The notes under the pieces were generated by a model. It saw only the letters and a program-made list of their open reading frames with translations, did not search any database and was not told where the DNA came from. A stretch of 64,000 bases of DNA from Kitasatospora purpeofusca (GTDB taxonomy: Bacteria; Actinomycetota; Actinomycetes; Streptomycetales; Streptomycetaceae), in the NCBI RefSeq assembly GCF_000718025.1, contig NZ_JODS01000015.1:1-64000 (forward strand), written 5' to 3'. The position numbers and the translations under genes were made by a program. Position 1 is the first letter of the stretch, and each line of letters starts with the position of its first letter. Below, piece after piece: positions 56,859-64,000 of this stretch.

Positions 56859-57653
56859 GGCGGACCCGTCGGGGTACCACCCGCCCGGGCGGTCGACCGA
56901 GCGGAGGCCGACGGTTCCCGCGGCGGCGTCCGACCGCTTCCCACCCCCGGTCCGCTCAACTCGACGTCCGGGCCACCGGGTCCGGTGCGTGCCCGGACGG
57001 GGGCCGGCGGGCAGCGGGATCCGGCCATCCCCCGAATTCCGTGCGCGGACGGCCGGTTCGTCGTAGCATCGACGCCGGAACGCGCGAAAGCACAGCCCGG
57101 TCGGTAGTCCGGGCGCCGTCGGCCCTCGGTCGGCGGCCAGTCATTCCCTCCCAGGGTGTCCGGTGCGTTCCTCCCGGTGCGCGATCGCGCGCGGGACGCG
57201 GCACCACCATGGGGGGAAGCAGCATGCCGAGGACGATCGCCGCCCGGCCGCCGGGGACCGCGCCCGCGGTCCGGCCGTCCCGCGCCGACGCCGGGCACGC
57301 CGCCGCCGAGTGCCTTCCCGTGGCGGTCCGCTTCCAGGAGAGACGGGCCCCGGCCCGGACGCGTACGGGCAGATAGCCCGTCCGTTCCGGGCGCGCCGCG
57401 AGCCCTTCGTGGCCCCGGCCCCGGCAGATCCCTTGCGTCGCCCGGCGGTCCGTCGCCCCGGCCGGTCCCTCCGTCCGTCCGTCTCCGTCCGTCCTGCCGT
57501 CCGGGACGCCCGGACACCCGGACACCCGAACGTCCGATTGTCGATCCTTCGTGGAAAGAGATCTGACCGTTCGTCAGTTGACGCTTGCGGGAGACGGATC
57601 GGTCCGCGCGCGATCCGTGGCACGACCCGATCGAGAACTATCAGGAGATCACT
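56859..57653. other. Long intergenic region before the second glycosyltransferase
   Basis: About 800 bp without a well-supported gene. A plus-strand ORF of 50 codons (57224-57376) has a purine-rich stretch upstream but ordinary composition and no recognisable product. Minus-strand frames here are antisense-like. TTGACG at 57578 could be a -35 for the glycosyltransferase, without a clear -10. Confidence 0.4.
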
Positions 57654-58781
57654 GTGCGCATACTCTTCACCGGCCCGGCCGCGCCGAGCCACCTCTTCCC
57701 GATGGTGCCGACCGCCCAGGCCCTGCGGGCCGCCGGGCACGAGGTACTGTTCGCCAGTCCCAGCCCGTACGACCAGCTCCGGCAGGCCGGCTTCCCGATC
57801 GTCGCGATCGGCGACGGGCGGCCGCTGCGGGAGTCCTTCGAGGCGACCTCCGACGGTCCGATGAGCTACGCCCAGCCGGGAATGACCCAGGACGAGATCC
57901 TGTCGATGGCCGCGGCCGCCTTCGCCCACGCCTCGCGCTCCACGGTGGAGGACCTGCTCGCGGTCGCCGAGGGCTGGGGCGCCGACCTGCTCGTCCACGA
58001 CTCCTGCCTGGCCTCGGCCCAGCTGGTCGCGGCCCGGCTCGGTATCCCGGCGGCGCTGCAGAACTTCGGCATCATCTCCGGCCTCGACCTGGCCGCCCGG
58101 CTGGCCACCCACTTCACCGACGTCTACGAGAAGCACGGTGTGGCCGGCCCCGCGCCGACCACACCGCTGAACATCGTCCCGGCCTCGCTCGGCGGCGACC
58201 CGGGCGGCCTTCGGATGCGCTACCTCCCGTACAACGGAGGGGGTGTGGTCCCGGTCGAGCTGCTGGAGCGGGGCCACCGGCCGAGGGTCGCGGTCACCCT
58301 GGGCACCGTCATCACCGGGATCGACGGCGTGTCGGCGATCTCCCGGCTGGTCGAGTCCGCCGGCGCGGTCGACGCCGATTTCCTGCTTGCCGTCGGCGAC
58401 GCCGACCTCGGCAAGCTGGGCGCCCTGCCGGACAACGTCCGCCCGCTGCCGTGGGTGCCGCTCGCGGAGCTGCTGAGGGTCTGCGACGCGGTGGTGCACC
58501 ACGGCGGGTCCGGCAGCACCCTCACCGGACTCCAGGCGGGTGTGCCCCAGCTCCTGCTGCCCCAGGGCGCCGACAACTTCGCGGTGGCCGACGCCCTGAC
58601 CGCTGCGGGGGCCGCCCTGAGCTCCGGCTCCGACGCGGTCGACACGGCCCTGCTCACCCGGCTCGTCACGGACCCGGGCCTGCGCGAGGGCGCCGCACGC
58701 CTACGGGCCGAGAACGACGCGCTGCCGACCCCGGCGGCCCTCGTCCCCGAGATCGAGGCCCTGGTCACCGACCACCGGTGA
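57654..58781 (+). CDS. GT1-family glycosyltransferase (EryCIII/macrolide type)
   Basis: 375 residues from the GTG at 57654, with AGGAGA at 57642. GT-B fold: the N-terminal domain begins VRILFTGPAAPSHLFPMVPT, and ADLLVHDSCLASAQLVAARL is typical of polyketide-glycosyltransferases. The donor site has PRVAVTLGTV, PLPWVPLAELLRVCDAVVHH and GGSGSTLTGLQAGVPQLLLP. No deoxysugar or polyketide genes are near, so the acceptor is unknown. It ends at a hairpin that also serves the convergent operon. Confidence 0.93.
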   Translation: MRILFTGPAAPSHLFPMVPTAQALRAAGHEVLFASPSPYDQLRQAGFPIVAIGDGRPLRESFEATSDGPMSYAQPGMTQDEILSMAAAAFAHASRSTVEDLLAVAEGWGADLLVHDSCLASAQLVAARLGIPAALQNFGIISGLDLAARLATHFTDVYEKHGVAGPAPTTPLNIVPASLGGDPGGLRMRYLPYNGGGVVPVELLERGHRPRVAVTLGTVITGIDGVSAISRLVESAGAVDADFLLAVGDADLGKLGALPDNVRPLPWVPLAELLRVCDAVVHHGGSGSTLTGLQAGVPQLLLPQGADNFAVADALTAAGAALSSGSDAVDTALLTRLVTDPGLREGAARLRAENDALPTPAALVPEIEALVTDHR

Positions 58782-58822
58782 CCGGTCCGACCGTTCGTCG
58801 GAGGCGCTGAGCACGAGCCGCC

Positions 58823-58870
58823 TCCCGTCCCCGGTGGAGGTGCCGCCCCGCACCCCCACCGGGGACGGGA
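58823..58870. terminator. Perfect 15-bp bidirectional hairpin
   Basis: TCCCGTCCCCGGTGG (58823-58837) pairs exactly with 58856-58870 across an 18-base loop, between the convergent glycosyltransferase gene and the MarR operon. Confidence 0.65.
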
Positions 58871-58890
58871 CGGCCGTTGCCCGGCCCCGG

Positions 58891-59328
58891 TCAGTGCGCC
58901 TGCGTCTCCCGGGCCTGCCGCCGATCGGCCTCCCAGGGGAACGGGGCGAGGTCGGGCTCGACCCAGCCGGCCTTCGCCTGCGGGCCGGCCAGCGTCGCCG
59001 GACGGTAGAACCGGGTCAGCAGGCGCTTGTCGAGCAGCGCGGGATGCTGGTCGGCGAAGGTGGTGAAATCGTCGCCGTCGTGTTCGGCGGCATGGTGGCC
59101 CACGAGTTCCACCCAGGCCCGGCTGACGGTCGCGTGGTACTTCTGGGGTGCTCCGGCGTAGCGGGCGGTGCGTCGGATGCCATCGCTGACCAGGCCGACC
59201 GCTGCGGGCGTGCCGAACCGTCGCACGGCCAGCCAGGTCAGATGGACGTGCTCCCGGTGGCCGAACTTCTCCGAGGCTGCGGTCGCTTCGGCCATCAGCG
59301 CGCCGAAGTCGGTGGACTGCTCGGTCAT
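58891..59328 (-). CDS. Uncharacterised protein coupled to MarR
   Basis: 145 residues from the ATG at 59328, which overlaps the MarR stop by 4 bases (ATGA). The sequence FGHREHVHLTWLAVRRFGTP, YHATVSRAWVELVGHHAAEH and LLDKRLLTRFYRPATLAG has many conserved-looking His, Trp and Tyr residues. Similar proteins are common but unnamed in Streptomyces. The His-rich HxxH patterns could bind a metal or heme, but this is a guess. Confidence 0.8.
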   Translation of the reverse strand: MTEQSTDFGALMAEATAASEKFGHREHVHLTWLAVRRFGTPAAVGLVSDGIRRTARYAGAPQKYHATVSRAWVELVGHHAAEHDGDDFTTFADQHPALLDKRLLTRFYRPATLAGPQAKAGWVEPDLAPFPWEADRRQARETQAH

Positions 59329-59759
59329 GAGGACACCTCGGTGAGGGCTTCCAGTGCGGTGCGCAGCGAGGCGATCGCGTCGGCCGGCAGGCCACGGAGC
59401 GCGCGGCGCTCCAGGTCGGTGATCGCCCCGCGGATGGTGTCGGCGGCCACGCGGCCGGAGGCGGTGAGTTCGACGAGCACCGCGCGCCGGTCTCCCGGAC
59501 GGGTGCCGCGGGTGATGTGACCACGTCGTTCCAGACGGTCCAGCACGCTGGTGAGCGTGGTGGGGCGGGTGCCCACGGCCGCGCCGAGCTCGGAGACGGT
59601 CCGGCCCCGGCCGTCGGCGAGGTTGGCCAGCGCGTTGATCTCGGAGGGGGTCAGGTCCAGGTCGACGAGCTCCGCGGCGAGGACTTGCAGGGTCGCGTGG
59701 GTGGCCCGCTGCAGCGCCAGCAGGGCCGACCACTCGGACGGTACGGATTCGGACTTCAT
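59325..59759 (-). CDS. MarR-family transcriptional regulator
   Basis: 144 residues from the ATG at 59759. Winged helix: LTPSEINALANLADGRGRTV, SELGAAVGTRPTTLTSVLDR, LERRGHITRGTRPGDRRAVL and VELTASGRVAADTIR. First gene of a two-gene operon with the 145-residue protein. A palindrome TACGATTTCGTA lies 13 bp upstream, suggesting self-regulation and possibly control of the divergent xanthine-dehydrogenase-type operon. Confidence 0.95.
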   Translation of the reverse strand: MKSESVPSEWSALLALQRATHATLQVLAAELVDLDLTPSEINALANLADGRGRTVSELGAAVGTRPTTLTSVLDRLERRGHITRGTRPGDRRAVLVELTASGRVAADTIRGAITDLERRALRGLPADAIASLRTALEALTEVSS

Positions 59760-59771
59760 GATTTCGAACTA

Positions 59772-59783
59772 TACGATTTCGTA
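59772..59783. promoter_or_regulatory. Candidate MarR operator
   Basis: TACGATTTCGTA has 5-bp complementary arms and a 2-base centre, in an AT-rich stretch; a related ATTTCGAA lies just before it at 59761-59768. Confidence 0.5.
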
Positions 59784-59923
59784 GTACCTGTCGCAAACGG
59801 GACCGGCCGGGGCCCGCCCTGGGTGATCGTCCAGTTCGGGGGCGGTGCGCTGGTGTGCGGATCCACCCGTTCCGGGCGCGGCGCGTTGCTGCAATACCCA
59901 TGTCGATCTGTCGAGGACGGTGG

Positions 59924-60868
59924 ATGCACATGGACCTGAACACCGTGGTGGAACTGCGCGATGCGCGCGAACGCGGGACGTGGCGGCCGGGGGACGCCTG
60001 GCTGGGGGGCGGGACGTACCTGTTCTCGGAGCCCCAGCCGCACATCCGGCGGCTGTTCGACCTCAACCGGATGGGCTGGGAGGCGCTGCGGCCCACCCCG
60101 GACGGCGGGCTGGAGATCGCCGCGACCTGTACGATCGCGCAGCTCTCCCGGCACCCGAAGCCGGCCGGCTGGACGGCGGCGCCGCTGTTCGAGCAGTGCT
60201 GCCGGGCCTTCCTCGCCTCCTGGAAGATCTGGAACGCGGCCACCGTCGGCGGCAACCTCTGCAACGGCCTGCCGGCCGGGCCGATGATCTCCCTCACCGC
60301 CGCCCTCGACGGCGTCTGCCGCCTGCTCGACCGCAGCGGCGCGACGCGCACCCTGCCGGTCGGGGACTTCGTGCTCGGCGCCGGGGTCAAGGACCTGCGG
60401 CCGGGCGAACTGCTGCGCTCGATCACCCTGCCGGGCCGGGCGCTGGCCCGGCGGACGGCGTTCCGGCAGGCCTCCCTCTACGGGCTCGGCCGCTCCGGCG
60501 CGCTGGTGATCGGCACCCTGGACCCGGTGGACGGGGAGTTCGCGCTGCACATCACCGCGGCCACGGTCCGGCCGGTCCGGCTGGGCTTCGCCGTGCCGCC
60601 GAACGCCGAGGCGGTGCGGGAGGCGGTGGAGCACGCCGTCGCGCCGGACGAGTACTTCGACGACATCCACGGCCTGCCGGCCTGGCGGCGGCACATGACC
60701 CTGCGGTTCGCCGAGGAGGTCCGGCGCGAGCTGGTCGAGCCGGACCGATCGGTGGAGCCGGACCGATCGGTGGAGTCGGGCGGGCCGGTGGAGCCGGTCG
60801 GGCCGGTCGAGAGCGCCGGGCCGGTGGCTTCAACGGCGTCCGACACCACCGAGGAGGCCGGCCGATGA
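59924..60868 (+). CDS. Xanthine-dehydrogenase-family FAD-binding subunit
   Basis: 314 residues from the ATG at 59924, 6 bases after GAGGA. FAD motifs: WLGGGTYLFSE near residue 27, ATCTIAQLSRHP, and WNAATVGGNLCNGLPAGPMI, the second FAD-pyrophosphate loop of the CoxM/XdhB family. A short C-terminal domain follows, then a repetitive tail VEPDRSVEPDRSVES and PVEPVGPVESAGPV not usual in the family. The stop overlaps the next gene by 4 bases (ATGA), so both subunits are co-translated. Confidence 0.92.
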   Translation: MHMDLNTVVELRDARERGTWRPGDAWLGGGTYLFSEPQPHIRRLFDLNRMGWEALRPTPDGGLEIAATCTIAQLSRHPKPAGWTAAPLFEQCCRAFLASWKIWNAATVGGNLCNGLPAGPMISLTAALDGVCRLLDRSGATRTLPVGDFVLGAGVKDLRPGELLRSITLPGRALARRTAFRQASLYGLGRSGALVIGTLDPVDGEFALHITAATVRPVRLGFAVPPNAEAVREAVEHAVAPDEYFDDIHGLPAWRRHMTLRFAEEVRRELVEPDRSVEPDRSVESGGPVEPVGPVESAGPVASTASDTTEEAGR

Positions 60869-63690
60869 GCTTCACCGTCCGCGTCAACGGCGAGGACTCC
60901 GCCGCGGAGCCGCGCCCCGGCCAGTGCCTGCGCACCTACCTGCGCGACCGCGGCTGGTTCGGCGTCAAGAAGGGCTGCGACGCCGGCGACTGCGGCGCCT
61001 GCACGGTGCACGTCGACGGCGAGCCGGTGCACAGCTGCCTCTACCCGGCGCGGCGCGCCGACGGCCGCGCGGTGACCACCGTCGAGGGGCTCGCCACCGA
61101 CGACGGCCTCCACCCGGTGCAGCAGCGGTTCCTCGACGCCCAGGGCTTCCAGTGCGGCTTCTGCACGGCCGGTTTCCTGATGACCGCCGCCAAGCTCGAC
61201 GAGGACCAGCTCGCCGACCTGCCGAGGGCACTCAAGGGGAACCTGTGCCGCTGCACCGGCTACCGGGCGATCGAGGACGCCCTCCGCGGGGTGAAGCACA
61301 CCGAGGAACCGGCTCCCGGCGAGGCGGTCGGCCGCAGCCCGGGCGCCCCCGCCGGACCGCAGGTGGTCACCGGCACGGCGCGCTACACCTTCGACCTGGA
61401 GGTCGAGGGACTGCTGCACATGAAGCTGCTCCGCTCCCCGCACCCGCACGCCCGGATCGTGTCCGTCGACACCTCGGCGGCGCTGCGCGTCCCGGGCGTG
61501 CGGGCGGTGTTCACCCATCACGACGCGCCGGAGCGCCTCTACTCCTCCGCCCGGCACGAGCACCCGACCGAGGACCCGGACGACACCCGGCTGCTGGACG
61601 ACGTGGTCCGCTTCGCCGGCCAGCGGGTGGCGGCGGTGGTCGCCGACAGCGAGGCCGCCGCCGAGGAGGGCTGCCGCCGGGTCGCGGTGGAGTACGAGGT
61701 GCTGCCGTACGTCCTGGACCCCGAACTCGCCATGCTGCCCGGCGCCCCGGTCCTGCACCCCAAGGGCCCGGAGTCGCGGATCGCCCGCCCGGCGAACAAC
61801 GTCTGCGGCGAGGTGCACGGCGAGATCGGCAGCGTCGAACAGGGCTTCGCCGAGGCGGCGGTCGTGTACGAGGAGACCTTCCGCACCCAGCGGGTGCAGC
61901 ACGCCAGCCTGGAGACGCACGGCTGCCTGGTGTACTTCGAGGAGCACGAGGAGACCGGCGAGGAGCGGATCGTGGTGCGCTCCTCCACCCAGGTGCCCTT
62001 CCTCACCCGGCGCGCCCTGTGCGCGCTGTACGACCTGCCGCCGGAGCGGGTCCGGGTGGTGGCGGGCCGGGTCGGCGGCGGCTTCGGCGGCAAGCAGGAG
62101 ATGCTCACCGAGGACATCGCCGTCCTGGCCGCGCTGCGGCTGCACCGGCCGGTGAAGCTGGAGTTCACCCGGGCCGAGCAGTTCCTCGGCGCCACCACCC
62201 GGCACCCGTTCACCATCACGGTGAAGGCGGGCGCGACGGCGGACGGCACCCTGACCGCCCTGAGCTTCCGGGTGGTCGCCAACACGGGGGCGTACGGCAA
62301 CCACGGCCCGGCGGTGATGTTCCACAGCGTCGGCGAGTCGATGGGCGTCTACCGGGCGCCGCACAAGAAGGTCGAGGCCTACTCGGTCTACACCAACGGC
62401 GTGCCCGCCGGGGCGTTCCGGGGCTACGGCCTGGGCCAGGTGACCTTCGCGGTGGAGTCGGCGATGGACGAGCTGGCCCGCCGGCTGGGCATGGACCCGC
62501 TGGAGTTCCGGGAGCGGAACATCATCGGCCCGGGCGAGCACATGGTCGGCCCGGCGGGCGAGGAGGAGGACCTCCACATCGCCTCCTACGGCCTGGACCA
62601 GTGCCTGCGGGTGGTGCGGGACGCCCTCGCCGACGACCGCAGCGCCGAACTCGCCCCCGAGGGCTGGCTGGTGGGCCAGGGCTTCGCGACGTCGGCGATC
62701 GCGACCGGCCCGCCCGGCGGCCACTTCGCGGACGCCGCCGTGACGCTGCTGGAGGACGGCGGCTACGACATCGCCGTCGGCACGGCCGAGTTCGGCAACG
62801 GCACCACCACCGTGCACAAGCAGATCACCGCCGGGGCGCTGGGGACCACGGTCGACCGGATCACCGTCCGGCAGTCCGACACCGACGTGGTCCGCCACGA
62901 CACGGGGGCCTTCGGCTCGGCGGGGACCGTGGTCGCGGGCAAGGCGGTGATGAAGGCGGCCAACGCGCTCGCCGAACGCATCCTCAGTTTCACCGCCGAG
63001 TACGCCCGCACCCCGCGCAGCCGGATCACGCTCGGCGCCGAGGCGGTGGAGTGCGAGGGGCGCCCGGTGCCGCTCAAGGAGGTGTTCGCGGCGGCCGCGG
63101 CGCAGGGCGTGACGCTGACCGGGGAGGGGCACTGGGGCGGCTCGCCGCGCTCGGTGGCGTTCAACTCCCAGTGGTTCCGGCTCGCCGTCGACCCCGACAG
63201 CGGGGAGATCCGGATCCTGCGCAGCGTCCACGGGGCCGACGCCGGGCGGGTGATGAACCCGCTGCAGTGCCGCGGCCAGGTCGAGGGCGGCGTGGCGCAG
63301 GCCCTCGGCGCCACCCTGTTCGAACGGGTCCTGGTCGACGAGCGGGGCGAGGTGACCACGGCCGCGTTCCGGCGCTACCGGCTGCCGGCCTTCGCGGACG
63401 TGCCGCGGACCGAGGTGCACTTCTCCGAGACCTCCGACTCGATCGGCCCGCTGGGCGCCAAGTCGATGAGCGAGAGCCCGTTCAACCCGGTGGCGCCGGC
63501 CTTCGCCAACGCGCTGCGCGACGCGACCGGCGTCCGGTTCACCGAGACGCCGTTCCTGCGCGACCGGGTGTGGCAGGCGATCGACGAGCACCGCCGGGGC
63601 GGGGGAGCCGGTGCTGGGGGAACCGGAGCTGGGGGAGCCGGCGGTGGGGCGGCCGGCGGTACGGGCCGGGGCGCACCGGCCGGGGCCTGA
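60865..63690 (+). CDS. Fused 2Fe-2S / molybdopterin subunit of a xanthine-dehydrogenase-type enzyme
   Basis: 941 residues. Residues 1-150 form the iron-sulfur subunit: first cluster Cys38, 43, 46 and 58 (GCDAGDCGACTVHV), second cluster Cys97, 100, 128 and 130 (QCGFCTAG, LCRCTGYR). From about 160 on comes the molybdenum subunit, with GRVGGGFGGKQEMLTE, GAFRGYGLGQVTFAVE (catalytic-site Arg), FGNGTTTVHK and the base Glu in GAKSMSESPFNP. In many actinobacteria these two are separate genes. A Gly/Ala repeat tail ends the protein. With the FAD subunit it would form a hydroxylase for purines or other N-heterocycles; a PucR regulator follows. Confidence 0.93.
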   Translation: MSFTVRVNGEDSAAEPRPGQCLRTYLRDRGWFGVKKGCDAGDCGACTVHVDGEPVHSCLYPARRADGRAVTTVEGLATDDGLHPVQQRFLDAQGFQCGFCTAGFLMTAAKLDEDQLADLPRALKGNLCRCTGYRAIEDALRGVKHTEEPAPGEAVGRSPGAPAGPQVVTGTARYTFDLEVEGLLHMKLLRSPHPHARIVSVDTSAALRVPGVRAVFTHHDAPERLYSSARHEHPTEDPDDTRLLDDVVRFAGQRVAAVVADSEAAAEEGCRRVAVEYEVLPYVLDPELAMLPGAPVLHPKGPESRIARPANNVCGEVHGEIGSVEQGFAEAAVVYEETFRTQRVQHASLETHGCLVYFEEHEETGEERIVVRSSTQVPFLTRRALCALYDLPPERVRVVAGRVGGGFGGKQEMLTEDIAVLAALRLHRPVKLEFTRAEQFLGATTRHPFTITVKAGATADGTLTALSFRVVANTGAYGNHGPAVMFHSVGESMGVYRAPHKKVEAYSVYTNGVPAGAFRGYGLGQVTFAVESAMDELARRLGMDPLEFRERNIIGPGEHMVGPAGEEEDLHIASYGLDQCLRVVRDALADDRSAELAPEGWLVGQGFATSAIATGPPGGHFADAAVTLLEDGGYDIAVGTAEFGNGTTTVHKQITAGALGTTVDRITVRQSDTDVVRHDTGAFGSAGTVVAGKAVMKAANALAERILSFTAEYARTPRSRITLGAEAVECEGRPVPLKEVFAAAAAQGVTLTGEGHWGGSPRSVAFNSQWFRLAVDPDSGEIRILRSVHGADAGRVMNPLQCRGQVEGGVAQALGATLFERVLVDERGEVTTAAFRRYRLPAFADVPRTEVHFSETSDSIGPLGAKSMSESPFNPVAPAFANALRDATGVRFTETPFLRDRVWQAIDEHRRGGGAGAGGTGAGGAGGGAAGGTGRGAPAGA

Positions 63691-63698
63691 GGCGGAAG

Positions 63699-63736
63699 CG
63701 CGCGGCCGACCCGCTTGAGGTCGGGGCGGCCGCGCG
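63699..63736 (+). terminator. Hairpin terminator after the xanthine-dehydrogenase operon
   Basis: CGCGCGGCCG (63699-63708) pairs exactly with CGGCCGCGCG (63727-63736), with further inner pairing, 9 bp after the stop. Confidence 0.65.
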
Positions 63737-63768
63737 TTCCCCGCACACCGATCCAAGCGCGGCGCCAC

Positions 63769-63786
63769 TGTCCGGACCACTGGACA
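63769..63786. promoter_or_regulatory. Inverted repeat upstream of the PucR gene
   Basis: TGTCC-GGACCACT-GGACA, 5-bp arms, about 140 bp before the PucR start. Possible operator; weak. Confidence 0.25.
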
Positions 63787-63927
63787 TCGGTACCACCCGC
63801 GGGCCCCGCCCCCGGGTGATCGAACAAGAGGGAAGAAGACTCGTGGTCCTTGCATTTACCATGCCCGAACGCACAGAAACATCGCATGGGCGAGGGCAGT
63901 CCGCGCGTACGGCACAGGGAGCACAAC

Positions 63928-64000
63928 ATGATCGTCGGGGACCTCCTGGCGCTGGACGAACTGCACATCGAGGTGGCCTGGGCGACCCCCGACCTGCTCG
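63928..64000 (+). CDS. PucR-family transcriptional regulator, N-terminal fragment
   Basis: The first 24 codons from the ATG at 63928 (AGGGAG 7 bases upstream); the rest runs past the right edge. MIVGDLLALDELHIEVAWAT matches the start of the PucR N-terminal ligand-sensing domain. PucR regulators control purine catabolism in Bacillus and actinobacteria, and the position directly after a xanthine-dehydrogenase-type operon supports this. The identification rests on a short fragment. Confidence 0.65.
   Translation, partial: MIVGDLLALDELHIEVAWATPDLL

Noticed and set aside
57224..57376. A 50-codon plus-strand ORF with a purine-rich stretch upstream
   Set aside because: The product resembles no known small protein, contains ordinary Arg/Pro/Ala composition, and the ribosome binding site is poor. 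Left as intergenic.
60478..63855. An 1125-codon minus-strand frame opposite the molybdenum enzyme
   Set aside because: Antisense shadow without motifs or ribosome binding site.

Overview
This window is very GC-rich, with strong third-position G+C bias, many GTG starts and many secreted proteins. It carries families typical of Streptomyces or Kitasatospora: a conservon (cvnABCD plus P450), a SigB/F/G-type sigma factor with STAS and HATPase partners, SARP and LAL regulators, a DasR-type operator and a TTA codon. It reads as ordinary chromosome. No rRNA or tRNA gene, insertion sequence, integrase, CRISPR array or replication origin was seen.

Layout. 0-5.4 kb: the start of a lipoprotein gene behind a DtxR/IdeR-type iron box, a secreted M4 metalloprotease with a propeller-like tail, then a cobalamin riboswitch leading a two-gene operon for a secreted alpha/alpha-barrel protein and a DUF4430 protein. 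Together these two match the two domains of animal transcobalamin or intrinsic factor. 5.4-9.5 kb: a secreted protein, a 2-hydroxyacid dehydrogenase, a GT1 glycosyltransferase and a DUF3040 protein. 9.6-25.4 kb: a stress-signalling region with a SigB-family sigma factor, two STAS antagonists, an RsbW-like ATPase, CsbD, DUF6328 and Rho_N-like proteins, a HAMP-repeat hybrid histidine kinase and a coupled ANTAR-GAF-PAS-PP2C phosphatase. Several genes here have GNNT-N15/16-GGGTA-like (SigB-type) promoters. Inside it lie an HDO-type diiron protein, a CDGSH protein and a HemK2-like methyltransferase.

25.4-37 kb: a redox set (SDR, HxlR regulator, nitroreductase), a GNAT, the 24-residue ribosomal protein bL37, a streptogrisin-type protease with a chitin-binding domain, a SARP regulator, secreted proteins, a gene broken by one in-frame amber codon, and a DHFR/RibD-like reductase. 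37.2-42 kb: a complete conservon on the minus strand, whose P450 has DQVLW in place of the EXXR motif (CYP157-like). 42.4-53 kb: NYN protein, SDR, LAL regulator, a resolvase-like protein without a catalytic serine, a GNAT with a TTA codon, a protein with two related halves behind a 12-codon upstream ORF, and a two-gene operon of unknown role.

53-64 kb: MarR with paired palindromic operators facing a haloalkane dehalogenase, an AA10 LPMO with a DasR-type (dre) site on its promoter, a cold-shock-domain protein, a second glycosyltransferase, a MarR operon, and a xanthine-dehydrogenase-type operon followed by the start of a PucR regulator. Functions are assigned by reading motifs only; no database search was run.
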